Below the pieces are notes generated by a model that was given only the letters and a program-made list of their open reading frames with translations, was not told the DNA's origin and searched no databases. The position numbers were made by a program, and so were the translations under genes. DNA of 42,344 bases, from contig JAFGHX010000293.1 of assembly GCA_016929905.1 (NCBI GenBank), positions 1-42,344 of the forward strand. Direction: 5' to 3'. This stretch comes from Kiritimatiellia bacterium. Its GTDB lineage: Bacteria; Verrucomicrobiota; Kiritimatiellia; JAFGHX01. Shown here one piece after another: positions 28,692 to 36,806 of this stretch (position 1 is the first letter of the stretch; every line of letters begins with the position of its first letter).

Positions 28692-28719
28692 AGGGTAGGC
28701 AGGCAAGGGGGATTGTCAA
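28692..28719 (-). promoter_or_regulatory. Candidate promoter for the GT2 gene
   Basis: Consensus minus-strand TTGACA (28714-28719) with a 16-base spacer to a weak TACCCT (28692-28697); leader about 140 bases. Confidence 0.33.
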
Positions 28720-28796
28720 GCCCTTCATCCGTTCCCCGGGAAAGCCCCAAGGGCGTCTTCGCCTCGCGCCGGGCACGCGCCCGCCGCGGTGGCATG

Positions 28797-30215
28797 TCAG
28801 CCGATGTTCCTCAACAGCGCCTTGAGCCCAGCCCACATGCTGGGAATGAGGCGGGGATTTTTCAGTACGCGCGTGGTTTGCCGCCACATCACGCCGGGCC
28901 GGAGATAGAAGCCCCGCAACATCCTCGCCCGGGCCGCTTCGAGGCTCGCCCTCGTGAAGCCATGGGGCACAAAGACCGTTTCCAGCGTGTTCATTTTGCG
29001 CCAGTCGCGCTCGAACGTGCCGAACGCGTCGGCGTTGGCGTACAACTCGCTGCCCGGGAACGGCGTCAGTTGCATAACGCTGATGTCGTCGAGCGGCAGC
29101 GCCTTGGCGAATTCGCGCGTGGCGCGCAGGGACCCCTCCGATTCGTTTGGGAACCCGACCATGAAGAAGCCCTTTGTGCGCAGGCCGGCTTCGCGGCTCC
29201 AACTCACCGCCTGCCGAATCTGCTCCAGATCCAGGTTCTTGCGCATGGCTTCCAGCATTGAGGGGTCGCCGCTTTCGATGCCGTAGGAGATGTGCCAGCA
29301 GCCCGCCTTTCGCATGAGCGCGAGCAGGTCGGGTGTTACCCGGTCGGCCCGCCCCAGGCAGGACCAGCTGACATCCACCCGGTCGGCCAGGAGCCGTTCG
29401 CAGAACTCGCGAATTCGGCGCGGCACGATTACGAACGTGTCGTCCTCGATCAGGATTTCCCGTACGCCATGCTTGGTCTGCAGGTCCTTGACCATGTTGA
29501 CGGCGTAGGCGGGCGAATAGCCGCGGCATCGGTTGCCGAAGACGGAGCGGTCACAGAACGTGCAGCGGTTCGGACAGCCACGGGTGAACACAACCGACGC
29601 GCACGGCCAGCGCCGGATACGGGCCGGGGACGGGCGAAATGCGCGGGGAAAATCGGGCAGCAGTGACCATGCCGGCAACGGCAGTTCGTCGAGGTCTCCG
29701 ATGAGGGCACGTGGTGAGTTGAGTCTCACCGCGCCGGCATCGTGAACGGCGGTGCCGTCGATTGCGTTCGGGAGGTCCCCATGGGCCTCGAAGTCCCGGA
29801 TGACCTCCAGCAGCGTACGTTCGCCCTCCCCAACGACGGCCAGGTCGAACGCGTCGAACTCGCGCAGCGTCTGCTCGGGCAAGGCCGTCGCGTGACAGCC
29901 ACCCACGAGCACGCGGGTCTGCGGGGCGACGTCTTTGATGCGCCCCGCCAGTTCACCCGCCGCCACAATACCCGCCGTGGTTGACGTGATGCCGACGATG
30001 TGCGGCTGCGATCCGAGCACCTGCTCCGCGGTTTCGGTGGGGGACAGGTTCTGCGCCGAGGCTTCCACAACGGTGACCTTTGCGCCTGCCTGTTGCGCCA
30101 CGGCAGCCAGGCAGACAAGGCCGAAAGACGGCTCCGTGTTCGCGGCGCCCGCAAAACGCCCGTAGCGTTCTTCCAGGCTCAACGGCGCCGATACCAGTGT
30201 CAGACGTGTCTTCAG
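28797..30215 (-). CDS. B12-binding-domain radical SAM protein
   Basis: About 472 residues. A cobalamin-binding-type N-terminal domain (about 1-150, with VGITSTTAG, VLVGGCHATALPE and VVGEGERTL) is followed by a radical SAM domain with RGCPNRCTFC (C214, C218, C221) and ISYGIESGDP. This is the BchE-like layout used for methylations and ring chemistry on inactive carbons; the substrate is unknown. The frame has no ATG, GTG or TTG near the conserved N-terminus. A CTG overlapping the DUF2304 stop (CTGA), with GGAGAGG before it, is the likely start. The position in a GT2-DUF2304 operon suggests a lipid or glycan substrate (inference). Confidence 0.85.
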   Translation of the reverse strand: MKTRLTLVSAPLSLEERYGRFAGAANTEPSFGLVCLAAVAQQAGAKVTVVEASAQNLSPTETAEQVLGSQPHIVGITSTTAGIVAAGELAGRIKDVAPQTRVLVGGCHATALPEQTLREFDAFDLAVVGEGERTLLEVIRDFEAHGDLPNAIDGTAVHDAGAVRLNSPRALIGDLDELPLPAWSLLPDFPRAFRPSPARIRRWPCASVVFTRGCPNRCTFCDRSVFGNRCRGYSPAYAVNMVKDLQTKHGVREILIEDDTFVIVPRRIREFCERLLADRVDVSWSCLGRADRVTPDLLALMRKAGCWHISYGIESGDPSMLEAMRKNLDLEQIRQAVSWSREAGLRTKGFFMVGFPNESEGSLRATREFAKALPLDDISVMQLTPFPGSELYANADAFGTFERDWRKMNTLETVFVPHGFTRASLEAARARMLRGFYLRPGVMWRQTTRVLKNPRLIPSMWAGLKALLRNIG

Positions 30216-30571
30216 ACCTTCGCCTCTCCGCCCTGTGGCCGGCTCGCCCGCAGGATCGCCAACTGCTGGGTCAGCCTCTTGATCTGCCGGCGCTGCGCGG
30301 ATATCACCAGGGAGAACTGGAGGCAAAGCACCAGCACGACCAACAGGCCGGTGAGAAAGACCGTCGTCGTCGGAGTCAGCGAACCGATCAGTGAGCCGAA
30401 GCGTACGAGCCACCGGTACTGTGTGACGCACAGCACGATGCCGAGCCCGATGACGAGCCACAACCAGCAATAGGCGATGTCAAGTTTGCCCCTTTGCACC
30501 AGCCTCAGGATCATCACGACCAGGCAGACACTGATGATAAACGACGCCCACATCTGTCTAGGCGTGATCAT
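30212..30571 (-). CDS. DUF2304 small membrane protein
   Basis: 119 residues, three membrane helices (about 8-24, 32-50, 66-92), matching the DUF2304 pattern. The family is usually next to family 2 polyprenyl-phosphate glycosyltransferases, as here: its start lies inside the end of the GT2 gene (14-base overlap). A role as membrane partner of that GT2 is inferred. The C-terminal codons GAG GCG AAG GTC TGA resemble the heptamer repeat unit that ends two other genes in the window. Confidence 0.85.
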   Translation of the reverse strand: MITPRQMWASFIISVCLVVMILRLVQRGKLDIAYCWLWLVIGLGIVLCVTQYRWLVRFGSLIGSLTPTTTVFLTGLLVVLVLCLQFSLVISAQRRQIKRLTQQLAILRASRPQGGEAKV

Positions 30572-31304
30572 GGCGTATGCGCCTCCACTCGTGGAAGTTG
30601 AGCAACACGATGAACATCGACAGCAGCATCTTCATCACGTAGTACACGCATGAAAGCCCCGAATGCATGGAGCGGCCGTCTTCGCGCGGGAGCATTCTGA
30701 CGGGAATTTCCATCATACGCAGGCCGGCCAGATGTGACATGAGCAGCACGTCGGCATCGGGATAGTCGCAGGGGAAGAACCCGCTGGCGAAAAACGTGGT
30801 CGCCCGTTTGCTGAGCGCCTGGAAACCCGAGGTCGGGTCGCTGAAACGCCTGCGCGTGAACAGAAAGACCGCCGCAGCGAACACCATCTGGCCCACGCGC
30901 CGGGCGAAGGACGTGGGGAAATGGGTGTCCGGATTCAGGTAGCGCGAGCCGATGACCAGGTCAGCGCGGCCGTCGGAAACCGGCTGGATTAGCCTGGGCA
31001 GTTCGTCGGCCGGGTGCTGACCGTCGCCGTCCATCTGCAACACAATGTCGTAGCGCCGCCCCATCGCGTACTTGTAGCCGGTCTCCAGCGCGGCCCCGTA
31101 GCCCAGGTTCACGGTGTGCGGCAGCACCGTGGCGCCGGCGGCCAGCGCTTCCTCCGCCGAGCGATCGGTAGAGTCGTCGTTTATGACGACAACGTCCGCT
31201 TCTGAAAGCCGTTCCCGGACCGATCGCACCACCGGGCCGATGCGGCCTTCCTCGTTGCGGCACGGAATGATGACCAGGACGCGTTTTGGGTCGGATTCGC
31301 TCAT
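30558..31304 (-). CDS. GT2 glycosyltransferase, dolichyl/polyprenyl-phosphate sugar synthase-like
   Basis: 248 residues. Start ATG at 31304 with GGGAG upstream; the open frame to 31520 spans promoter and hairpins. Motifs: VLVIIPCRNEEGRI, VINDDSTDRS, NLGYGAALETGYKYA and the metal site QMDGDGQHPADEL (D92, D94), then GSRY. This is the DPM1-like subgroup that loads a sugar on a polyprenyl phosphate carrier, which could feed GT39-like enzymes such as the one at 24018 (inference). It is first in the operon with DUF2304 and the radical SAM gene. Confidence 0.92.
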   Translation of the reverse strand: MSESDPKRVLVIIPCRNEEGRIGPVVRSVRERLSEADVVVINDDSTDRSAEEALAAGATVLPHTVNLGYGAALETGYKYAMGRRYDIVLQMDGDGQHPADELPRLIQPVSDGRADLVIGSRYLNPDTHFPTSFARRVGQMVFAAAVFLFTRRRFSDPTSGFQALSKRATTFFASGFFPCDYPDADVLLMSHLAGLRMMEIPVRMLPREDGRSMHSGLSCVYYVMKMLLSMFIVLLNFHEWRRIRHDHA

Positions 31305-31325
31305 CAACTCCCGGTTCCCCGCCAG

Positions 31326-31347
31326 TGCCGCCCGTCTTTGGGCGGCA
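31326..31347. other. Hairpin at the start of the GT2-DUF2304 transcript
   Basis: TGCCGCCC-GTCTTT-GGGCGGCA, 8-bp perfect stem. The predicted minus-strand start site is near 31346, so the hairpin would form the 5' end of the mRNA and could shield it from decay. Confidence 0.5.
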
Positions 31348-31352
31348 GGCTG

Positions 31353-31381
31353 AGCATAGTCGAAAGCGCCCCAGGCTGCAA
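31353..31381 (-). promoter_or_regulatory. Sigma-70-type promoter for the GT2-DUF2304-radical SAM operon
   Basis: Minus-strand TTGCAG (31376-31381), 17-base spacer, TATGCT (31353-31358). Leader of about 42 bases to the ATG at 31304. Confidence 0.5.
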
Positions 31382-31382
31382 A

Positions 31383-31404
31383 CAGGAAACGCGTGCGTTT
31401 CCTG
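31383..31404. promoter_or_regulatory. Perfect palindrome next to a -35 box
   Basis: CAGGAAACGC-GT-GCGTTTCCTG, 10-bp perfect arms, one base from the -35 box of the minus-strand promoter. An operator is plausible. A third hairpin, ATCTTGCAC / GTGCAAGAT (9-bp arms, 31436-31460), lies further on in the same divergent gap. The rest of 31305-31676 holds no gene. Confidence 0.5.
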
Positions 31405-31498
31405 CTGACGGTATCGGCCGCCACCTCCATCGCGTATCTTGCACGGAGAGGGTGCAAGATGCACCGGCCGGGCTTTGACGCCACGCGCTGTTTTCTCC

Positions 31499-31527
31499 TT
31501 GCTTTGGCGCGCGCGCCCACCTATTAA
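31499..31527 (+). promoter_or_regulatory. Candidate promoter for the TPR membrane protein
   Basis: TTGCTT (31499-31504), 17-base spacer containing GCGCGCGCGC, TATTAA (31522-31527). Leader of about 140 bases. Confidence 0.42.
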
Positions 31528-31676
31528 TGAAGGGGCGGGATGGAAGAACCAAACAAGGGCCGTGAGATCGTCGTGACGCTTCCTGACTTGCTCATCGTGG
31601 CTGCCGCCCCAGCCTCCGCCTCCTGTCTATTGGCTTCGAATGCGCCGGAACAGGTGCGGCAGATGCGGAGATGAAC

Positions 31677-33770
31677 ATGTCGGCACAACAGAATCCTGAG
31701 GCTGGCGCCCTCCACCCGAATTGGCCGAGGCTCTTTCCTTTCTTCATCGCGCTCCTGGCCGGGTTGGTGTATTCCAACAGCTTCTCGGTGCCTTTCATAT
31801 TCGACGACGAAACCGCCATTCTCTACAATCGGGCTGTGGACCGGGCTGATATCGTGGGGTTGATCTCGGCACGGTATGTCGTCAGGCTGTCGTTCGCCCT
31901 GAACCGCTGGTTCGGAGCCCTGACCACCAGCCGGCCGCACGTTGTCGCCGATTACCACGTGGTCAACCTTCTCATTCATGTGGCGGCGGCCTTGGCATTG
32001 TACGCGGTCGTGTGGCGGACCCTGCTGTTGCCCGGGATTGCCGAACGGTATCGGCGTCGTGCCGCGTGGCTCGCGCTTGCCGCCGCCGGCATCTGGACGG
32101 TGCACCCGCTGCAGACGCAAAGCGTGACCTACATCGTGCAACGCGGCGAGTCGATGATGGGCCTGTTCTACCTGCTGACGCTCTACGGCGTGATTCGCGG
32201 GGCCGGCGCCGAACGGTCGCGCGGTTGGTATCTGAGCGCCGTCTTGTTCTGTGCGGTGGGGATGGGTTGCAAGGAAGTGATGGTAACCGCTCCGGTTGTC
32301 GTCTGCCTCTATGACCGCGTGTTCCTGTCGTCGTCGTGGCGCGACCTGTACGGCAACCGGCGCTGGCTTTATGCGGGGTTGGCCGGCACGTGGGGGATTC
32401 TGGCGCTATTGATGGCGGCCACGGCCGGTGCGTACGGCAAATCGGTGGGCACAGGATTCAGCGGCGCCTCTTCGCCTCTGTCTTATCTCGCGACGCAGTT
32501 CGGCGTCCTGACGCACTACCTGCGGCTCGCCGTTTGGCCGCGTTCGCTGTGCCTGGATTACTTCTGGCCGGAAGCCCGCACGTGGGCGGCGATCCTGCCC
32601 TTCGGGGCGTTCATCGGGGTGCTGGCCCTGCTCACGCTGTGGGGCCTGTGGCGCCGGCCGGCGTGGGGCTTCCTCGGCGCCTGGTTCTTCATCGTCCTCG
32701 CGCCAACCTCCAGCATCGTTCCGGTCGCCGACCGCGCGATGGAACACCGGATGTATCTGCCGCTGGTTTCGGTCGTGCTGCTCGGCGTGTTCCTGCTGCA
32801 CGAGGCGGTCAGCCGGCTCTTTGCGCGGCGGCCGCGCGCGGGCGAAGCGGTCGAAACCTGGCTGGTCTGCGCCCTGCTCGCCCTGCTCGGCAACGCGACG
32901 CTGGCGCGCAATCAGGACTACCGTTCCAGCGAGGCGATCTGGCGCGACACCGTCGCCAAGCGGCCCGGCAACCCCCGCGCGTGGCAGAATCTCGGCAGCT
33001 ATGTGGCCAACGATGGACGCTGGGAGGAAGCCGTCCCCTACTTCGAGAAGGCGCTGGAGTTGAAACCCGACTACATCGTGCCTCGCAACAACATGGGCGT
33101 CGCCATGATCCAGGCAGGCCGGGTCGAGGAGGGGCTGGCCCATTGCCGGTTGGCCGCCAGGTGCGCGCCCGCAAAATCCCGGACGCTGGCCTTGGCCCAT
33201 TTCAATATCGCCTATGCCTCGGCCCAGTTGGGGCGTCGCGACGAGGCGAGGCGTCATTACAGCCGCGCAGTGGCCGTGGATCCGCTCTACGCCGAGGCCC
33301 ACTACAATCTGGCCACGCTCCTCGATGAGCACGGCGAGACAGACGAGGCGCTGCAGCACTACTCGGAAGCCATTCGCAGCAGGCCACGCTATGCCGGCGC
33401 CTACAACGATATCGGCATCATCATGCTCAGGCAGGGAAAGGTGGCGGAAGGCATCCGCCACCTGGTCAAGGCCGTCACCCTGAGCCCCGACTACAAGGAG
33501 GCGCACTACAACCTGGGCAACGCCATGCTCCGCCGCGGCAAGATCGAGGAAGCCATCTCCTGCTTCAGCGAGGCGCTGCGCATCGACCCGCAGTTCGAGG
33601 CCGCGCTCAATTCAATGGGCGCCGCCTTGCTCCAGAAGGGCGACACCGAAGGGGCCATCCGGCATTTTTCGCAGGTGCTGCAGCTCGATCCGAACCACGA
33701 AAAAGCCAAAGCCAACCTGCGCAAAGCCATGGACCGGTTGCGGGACGGCCGGGACACGCCCCGCAACTGA
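31677..33770 (+). CDS. TPR-repeat polytopic membrane protein (TMTC/GT-C-like)
   Basis: 697 residues. Start ATG at 31677, placed six bases after GCGGAG; an ATG at 31671 is the alternative. The N-terminal about 400 residues hold around nine to ten membrane helices with the loop HPLQTQSVTYIVQRGESMM and an acidic FDDE after the first helix, as in TMTC-type O-mannosyltransferase-like proteins. From about 430 to the end there are seven to eight TPR units (for example AWQNLGSYVANDGRWEEAV, AHYNLGNAMLRRGKIEEAI). A role in protein O-glycosylation fits the fold and context but is inference. A strong terminator follows. Confidence 0.87.
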   Translation: MSAQQNPEAGALHPNWPRLFPFFIALLAGLVYSNSFSVPFIFDDETAILYNRAVDRADIVGLISARYVVRLSFALNRWFGALTTSRPHVVADYHVVNLLIHVAAALALYAVVWRTLLLPGIAERYRRRAAWLALAAAGIWTVHPLQTQSVTYIVQRGESMMGLFYLLTLYGVIRGAGAERSRGWYLSAVLFCAVGMGCKEVMVTAPVVVCLYDRVFLSSSWRDLYGNRRWLYAGLAGTWGILALLMAATAGAYGKSVGTGFSGASSPLSYLATQFGVLTHYLRLAVWPRSLCLDYFWPEARTWAAILPFGAFIGVLALLTLWGLWRRPAWGFLGAWFFIVLAPTSSIVPVADRAMEHRMYLPLVSVVLLGVFLLHEAVSRLFARRPRAGEAVETWLVCALLALLGNATLARNQDYRSSEAIWRDTVAKRPGNPRAWQNLGSYVANDGRWEEAVPYFEKALELKPDYIVPRNNMGVAMIQAGRVEEGLAHCRLAARCAPAKSRTLALAHFNIAYASAQLGRRDEARRHYSRAVAVDPLYAEAHYNLATLLDEHGETDEALQHYSEAIRSRPRYAGAYNDIGIIMLRQGKVAEGIRHLVKAVTLSPDYKEAHYNLGNAMLRRGKIEEAISCFSEALRIDPQFEAALNSMGAALLQKGDTEGAIRHFSQVLQLDPNHEKAKANLRKAMDRLRDGRDTPRN

Positions 33771-33771
33771 C

Positions 33772-33808
33772 AAAAAAAAAGGCAGCCCCGAAGGGCTGCC
33801 CTTTTTTT
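33772..33808. terminator. Bidirectional intrinsic terminator
   Basis: GGCAGCCC-CGAA-GGGCTGCC (33781-33800), preceded by nine A and followed by seven T. It serves the TPR gene on the plus strand and the mini-pilin gene on the minus strand, where the loop reads TTCG. Confidence 0.93.
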
Positions 33809-33822
33809 GGATCAGACCACCA

Positions 33823-34182
33823 TTACTGCAACGTGTGCGGAGACCCCACAGCGATGCACTTCGGGTCCGTCCCCAGAGGCATTACGGTGTAGGACGTGGC
33901 GAACGAGGTCGTAGGATCGCCCGGGCAGATACACTTCGCCGTGCCGCCCTTAATGTAGTCGTTGATATCCGTCGCGCTAGGCGTGGCCGTGGCCGGCTGG
34001 TTCTCGCCCATCGCCCACTGTTCCTTGGCGCCGTCGACCTGCCTGAGGTTGTTGATACAGGCATTTTTCTGGGACGTCGTACGGGCCTTGATGAACGAAG
34101 GAATGGCGATAGCGGCCAGCAAGCCGATAATGGCCACCACGATCATGATTTCCACCAACGTGAAACCGAGTTTCTTGCGCAT
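33823..34182 (-). CDS. Type IV pilin-like / pseudopilin protein 1
   Basis: 119 residues. Class III leader MRKKLG followed by FTLVEIMIVVAIIGLLAA: the prepilin peptidase cuts after G6, leaving F7 and E11 (pilin Glu5). The core NACINNLRQVDGAKEQWA is typical of short PVC-group pilins. The small C-terminal part has C84-x-C86 and C109; with C42 these four cysteines are shared with the neighbouring pilin. Exported and assembled in a type IV pilus or type II secretion pseudopilus; no assembly genes are near. Expression should be high: a near-perfect Shine-Dalgarno and a sigma-54 promoter precede it. Confidence 0.92.
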   Translation of the reverse strand: MRKKLGFTLVEIMIVVAIIGLLAAIAIPSFIKARTTSQKNACINNLRQVDGAKEQWAMGENQPATATPSATDINDYIKGGTAKCICPGDPTTSFATSYTVMPLGTDPKCIAVGSPHTLQ

Positions 34183-34188
34183 TCTATC

Positions 34189-34199
34189 TCACCTCCTTT
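34189..34199 (-). promoter_or_regulatory. Near-perfect Shine-Dalgarno of pilin 1
   Basis: Minus-strand AAAGGAGGTGA, six bases before the ATG, complements the 16S rRNA 3' end almost fully. Other genes in the window have weak or no ribosome sites, so pilin 1 is marked for strong translation. Confidence 0.8.
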
Positions 34200-34357
34200 C
34201 CTCTCAGATTCGTGGGCCGTTCTTCGGCCCTCGGCTCAGCCTATCGCCCTGCCGTGCAGTGGCGGTGCAGCCAACCTCTCCGCCGCGGCCAACTCTCATG
34301 GCTGCGGCGCCGGCAAGCTCACCTCCAGGGCTCTCAGCCGTGCCGTCCCTTTGATTG

Positions 34358-34374
34358 AGCATTATCTGTGCCAA
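34358..34374 (-). promoter_or_regulatory. Sigma-54 promoter for pilin 1
   Basis: Minus-strand TTGGCAC-AGATA-ATGCT: the GG and GC doublets are 12 bases apart as needed for -24/-12, and TGGCAC is exact. Start site expected near 34347, giving a leader of about 165 bases. Sigma-54 control of pilin genes is known from PilR-type systems. Confidence 0.65.
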
Positions 34375-34585
34375 CCAAGCTCTACAAATTCCAAAACTTT
34401 TGCACTATGCGAAAAATCCAAATCTTAGTCAAGAAAAAATTTCCACAATCAACCAACAAAATCAAAAATTCTTCTCATATTTGAGAATTTAAGAAAATGA
34501 GAAAACTGAAATGCGAACTGGCATAATTTTGTATAAAATGGCTCTTGGTGATTTTTTGCATGGAAAATCATGGAAAAACGGCCGC

Positions 34586-35014
34586 TCAGTACAGGATATG
34601 GTCGGCTGGCATGTTCCGGCATGTCGGGGTTGAGGAGAGCGGGTTGATCGAGTACGAGGTCTGCGGAGTTTGGGTGGGATCTGACGGGCACCGGCATTCC
34701 TGAGCCCCCTTCTTGATATAGTCGTTCAGATCGGCCCAGGTCGGTGTGACCGTGCGCTCGGAACCGGTTGCGAAAGCCCATTGTTCTTTTGCGGAATCGA
34801 TCTGGCGCAAGGCGTTGAGGCACACGCTCTTGTGCGATTCCATACGGGCATTGATGACGGCGGGAACCACGAGGGCAGCCAGCAGTCCGATGATCCCGAC
34901 GACAATCAGGATTTCAGCCAGCGTGAAGCCGGACCTGGAAGAACGTGGGTTCACGCGGCGTGGCCATGCTCCGCGGTTCAAGAACGGTGATCTCGGCTTG
35001 TCTCTCTTGCGCAT
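34586..35014 (-). CDS. Type IV pilin-like / pseudopilin protein 2
   Basis: 142 residues from the ATG at 35014 (an ATG at 35041 would add nine). The leader is long and basic (29 residues) before the cut site G29/F30, then FTLAEILIVVGIIGLLAALVVPA with E34 as pilin Glu5. Core SVCLNALRQIDSAKEQWA and cysteines C65, C107-x-C109, C132 align with pilin 1, so the two are paralogues. The C-terminal domain is only about 80 residues. No clear promoter of its own was seen; it could be read from the membrane-protein gene upstream. Confidence 0.9.
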   Translation of the reverse strand: MRKRDKPRSPFLNRGAWPRRVNPRSSRSGFTLAEILIVVGIIGLLAALVVPAVINARMESHKSVCLNALRQIDSAKEQWAFATGSERTVTPTWADLNDYIKKGAQECRCPSDPTQTPQTSYSINPLSSTPTCRNMPADHILY

Positions 35015-35151
35015 TTTTGCACCCCCGCTCGTTCCTGCCACAAGTGGACGCGCTTGTCAATCCAAATCCATCCGGGAAAGGAACACGACGGGTCGAGGGG
35101 CGGCCACACGACTGGCTGGGACCGCAGGATACGGGCCGCGCGCGCGGTGCA

Positions 35152-36651
35152 TCAGGGCGCACGGCTCTGGGCTTCTCTTTCGCGAGGCAGGCGCCCGATC
35201 CAGGTTTCGGATGCGGCGTAGTGCCAGTCCAAGCTCCGGATGTTCGGGCGGTTGCGGTAGGGCTGAAGCAGGATCAGCCGGTCCGCCGGTCGCATCCTTT
35301 TGACCCACGGGACGAAGGCGCGGGGGTCTCCCCAATTCCACAGGATTTTTCGGAAGACAGCTAGGTCCTCCGGGGGCATGAGGGTAGGTTCGAAGCCTAC
35401 CAGGTATCGCCACGGCGCATGGGGGTTAGCGAAGAACGTCCGGTAGAAGACGCCGATCGAGTCGCTGTAAACGATGCCGCCCGGCTCCGGCAGCCATTCG
35501 GCGTGCTGCGGGTCTTCGCGCCGAAGGTATTCCCTGTTCAGGTTCTCGGTCCATCGGTCGTTGACGTCGGTAGTCACGGCAAGATACAGGGCGCAGGTCG
35601 ATGCAGCGGCTAGGGCCAGCCGTTTCCATGAAGTCCGCTTTATCCGCGTTTGCATGATCTTCTCAACTTCCAACGCGATCCATACCGCGGCCGCCGGCAT
35701 GCCCCAGTCCCCCCAGAAGCGCGATACCCGGTGCCCCATAATCCAGCACAGAGCGACCAGAAGCAGAATGGGGTCGCGTGTTACAGGGCACGTGTCGTGC
35801 GGGTGCGCCCGCCCCTGGTCCTGAAGGCGTCGCCAGGCCAAGAGGGCGAGGATGGCCACGGGAACGAAGAAATCGCCATGACCGCCCCGGAATTCCCCCA
35901 CCAGAAATCGTTGGTACTGTGGCTGGGCGACGGCGCGCAGCATGTGCACGAGCGTCTGCCGCAGAAATCCGTACGGGTGGCCCGTCAGCGCGGCGCCCGC
36001 CAGCACGCCCGCGCCCATCGCCGGCCCGATCCAGGCGGCGCCGCGCCAGCGCCGCGCGAGCAGAAAGCAGCCGCCGGGCAACGCCAGTAGGTACCATTGC
36101 CCGTGAATCCAGGTTGTCAGCATGGTCAGCAGGAAGATCGCCGCCGCCGTTGCCCATGGCCGCTCTGCGGCCCGGACACGTGGCCAGAGGATAGCGAGCA
36201 CCACGACGTAGCCCATGCTGACGAGATATGGGCGCCCCAGGAACAGACGCATGGTCCAGGACGGTCGTGCCGTGACGGCGACCACAAGGGCCAGAATCCA
36301 GGCTTCCGGGCGCCTGAGCAACAGCAACGGCCCGGCCGAGAACAGGACGAACAGGAAGGCCACCGAGAAGGCGACCAGCGTGTCCGTCCCTTGCCCCGTC
36401 AGCCGGAGGACCACACCGAGAATCGCGTGCCAGCCCGGGTGGGAGTCGATCCCCATATCGTCGCGCAGAACGAGGATTTCATTCCAGTCTTTCCCGGAAA
36501 CGACTTTGGCCGCATGACGTAGGGCGTCGTCGGAAGGCTGAAAGCCGTAGCCCACTATCCGAAAGGCGATAAGCACGACGGCGAAGCCGACCCACACTCG
36601 GGCCAGGGGCGGGACCAGTAATCCGATTGCCGCCTCTCCGTCCTCGTTCAC
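35152..36651 (-). CDS. Polytopic membrane protein of unknown function
   Basis: 499 residues with about ten to eleven membrane helices and a C-terminal soluble part of about 120 residues. The start is the GTG at 36651, with GAGGAG six bases before it; the longer frame to 36729 would begin inside the promoter. The first loop has QPSDDALRHAAKV with an acidic pair, and the general layout resembles GT-C membrane glycosyltransferases, but no family signature was recognised. It may be the first gene of a unit with pilin 2 (137-base gap). Confidence 0.78.
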   Translation of the reverse strand: MNEDGEAAIGLLVPPLARVWVGFAVVLIAFRIVGYGFQPSDDALRHAAKVVSGKDWNEILVLRDDMGIDSHPGWHAILGVVLRLTGQGTDTLVAFSVAFLFVLFSAGPLLLLRRPEAWILALVVAVTARPSWTMRLFLGRPYLVSMGYVVVLAILWPRVRAAERPWATAAAIFLLTMLTTWIHGQWYLLALPGGCFLLARRWRGAAWIGPAMGAGVLAGAALTGHPYGFLRQTLVHMLRAVAQPQYQRFLVGEFRGGHGDFFVPVAILALLAWRRLQDQGRAHPHDTCPVTRDPILLLVALCWIMGHRVSRFWGDWGMPAAAVWIALEVEKIMQTRIKRTSWKRLALAAASTCALYLAVTTDVNDRWTENLNREYLRREDPQHAEWLPEPGGIVYSDSIGVFYRTFFANPHAPWRYLVGFEPTLMPPEDLAVFRKILWNWGDPRAFVPWVKRMRPADRLILLQPYRNRPNIRSLDWHYAASETWIGRLPREREAQSRAP

Positions 36652-36699
36652 CTCCGTCTCCTCACCAAGCGGAAACCGGATTCGCGCAATGATTTTCAG

Positions 36700-36729
36700 A
36701 GCATACCCCGTGGAGCTTTGGCGTGTCAA
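36700..36729 (-). promoter_or_regulatory. Sigma-70-type promoter for the polytopic membrane protein
   Basis: Minus-strand TTGACA (36724-36729), 18-base spacer, TATGCT (36700-36705); about 50 bases before the GTG start. Confidence 0.52.
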
Positions 36730-36806
36730 CTTCCCTTCTTTCTTCCGGGTGGGGTTTGTCGTAGACTCCGCTGAAATTCCGCGTGCGCGGAGAACGGGAG
36801 AGCACG

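Larger units (their letters stand above)
34183..34585. other. AT-rich island upstream of the sigma-54 pilin promoter
   Basis: A 400-base gap without a gene. The half near 34360-34570 is strikingly AT-rich against the GC-rich surroundings, with A-tracts and T-tracts and a small dyad TTCTCA-TATT-TGAGAA (34472-34487). It lies directly upstream of the sigma-54 promoter, where activator and bending-protein sites are expected. The promoter-proximal leader (34183-34347) is GC-rich, with short inverted repeats. Confidence 0.6.

Noticed and set aside
31305..31520. 72-residue N-terminal extension of the GT2 protein
   Set aside because: It covers a promoter and hairpins, and the ATG at 31304 has a Shine-Dalgarno and the normal family start.
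35383..35401. tRNA T-arm-like GGTAGG-TTCGAAG-CCTACC
   Set aside because: It lies within a coding region, with no acceptor, D or anticodon stems around it.
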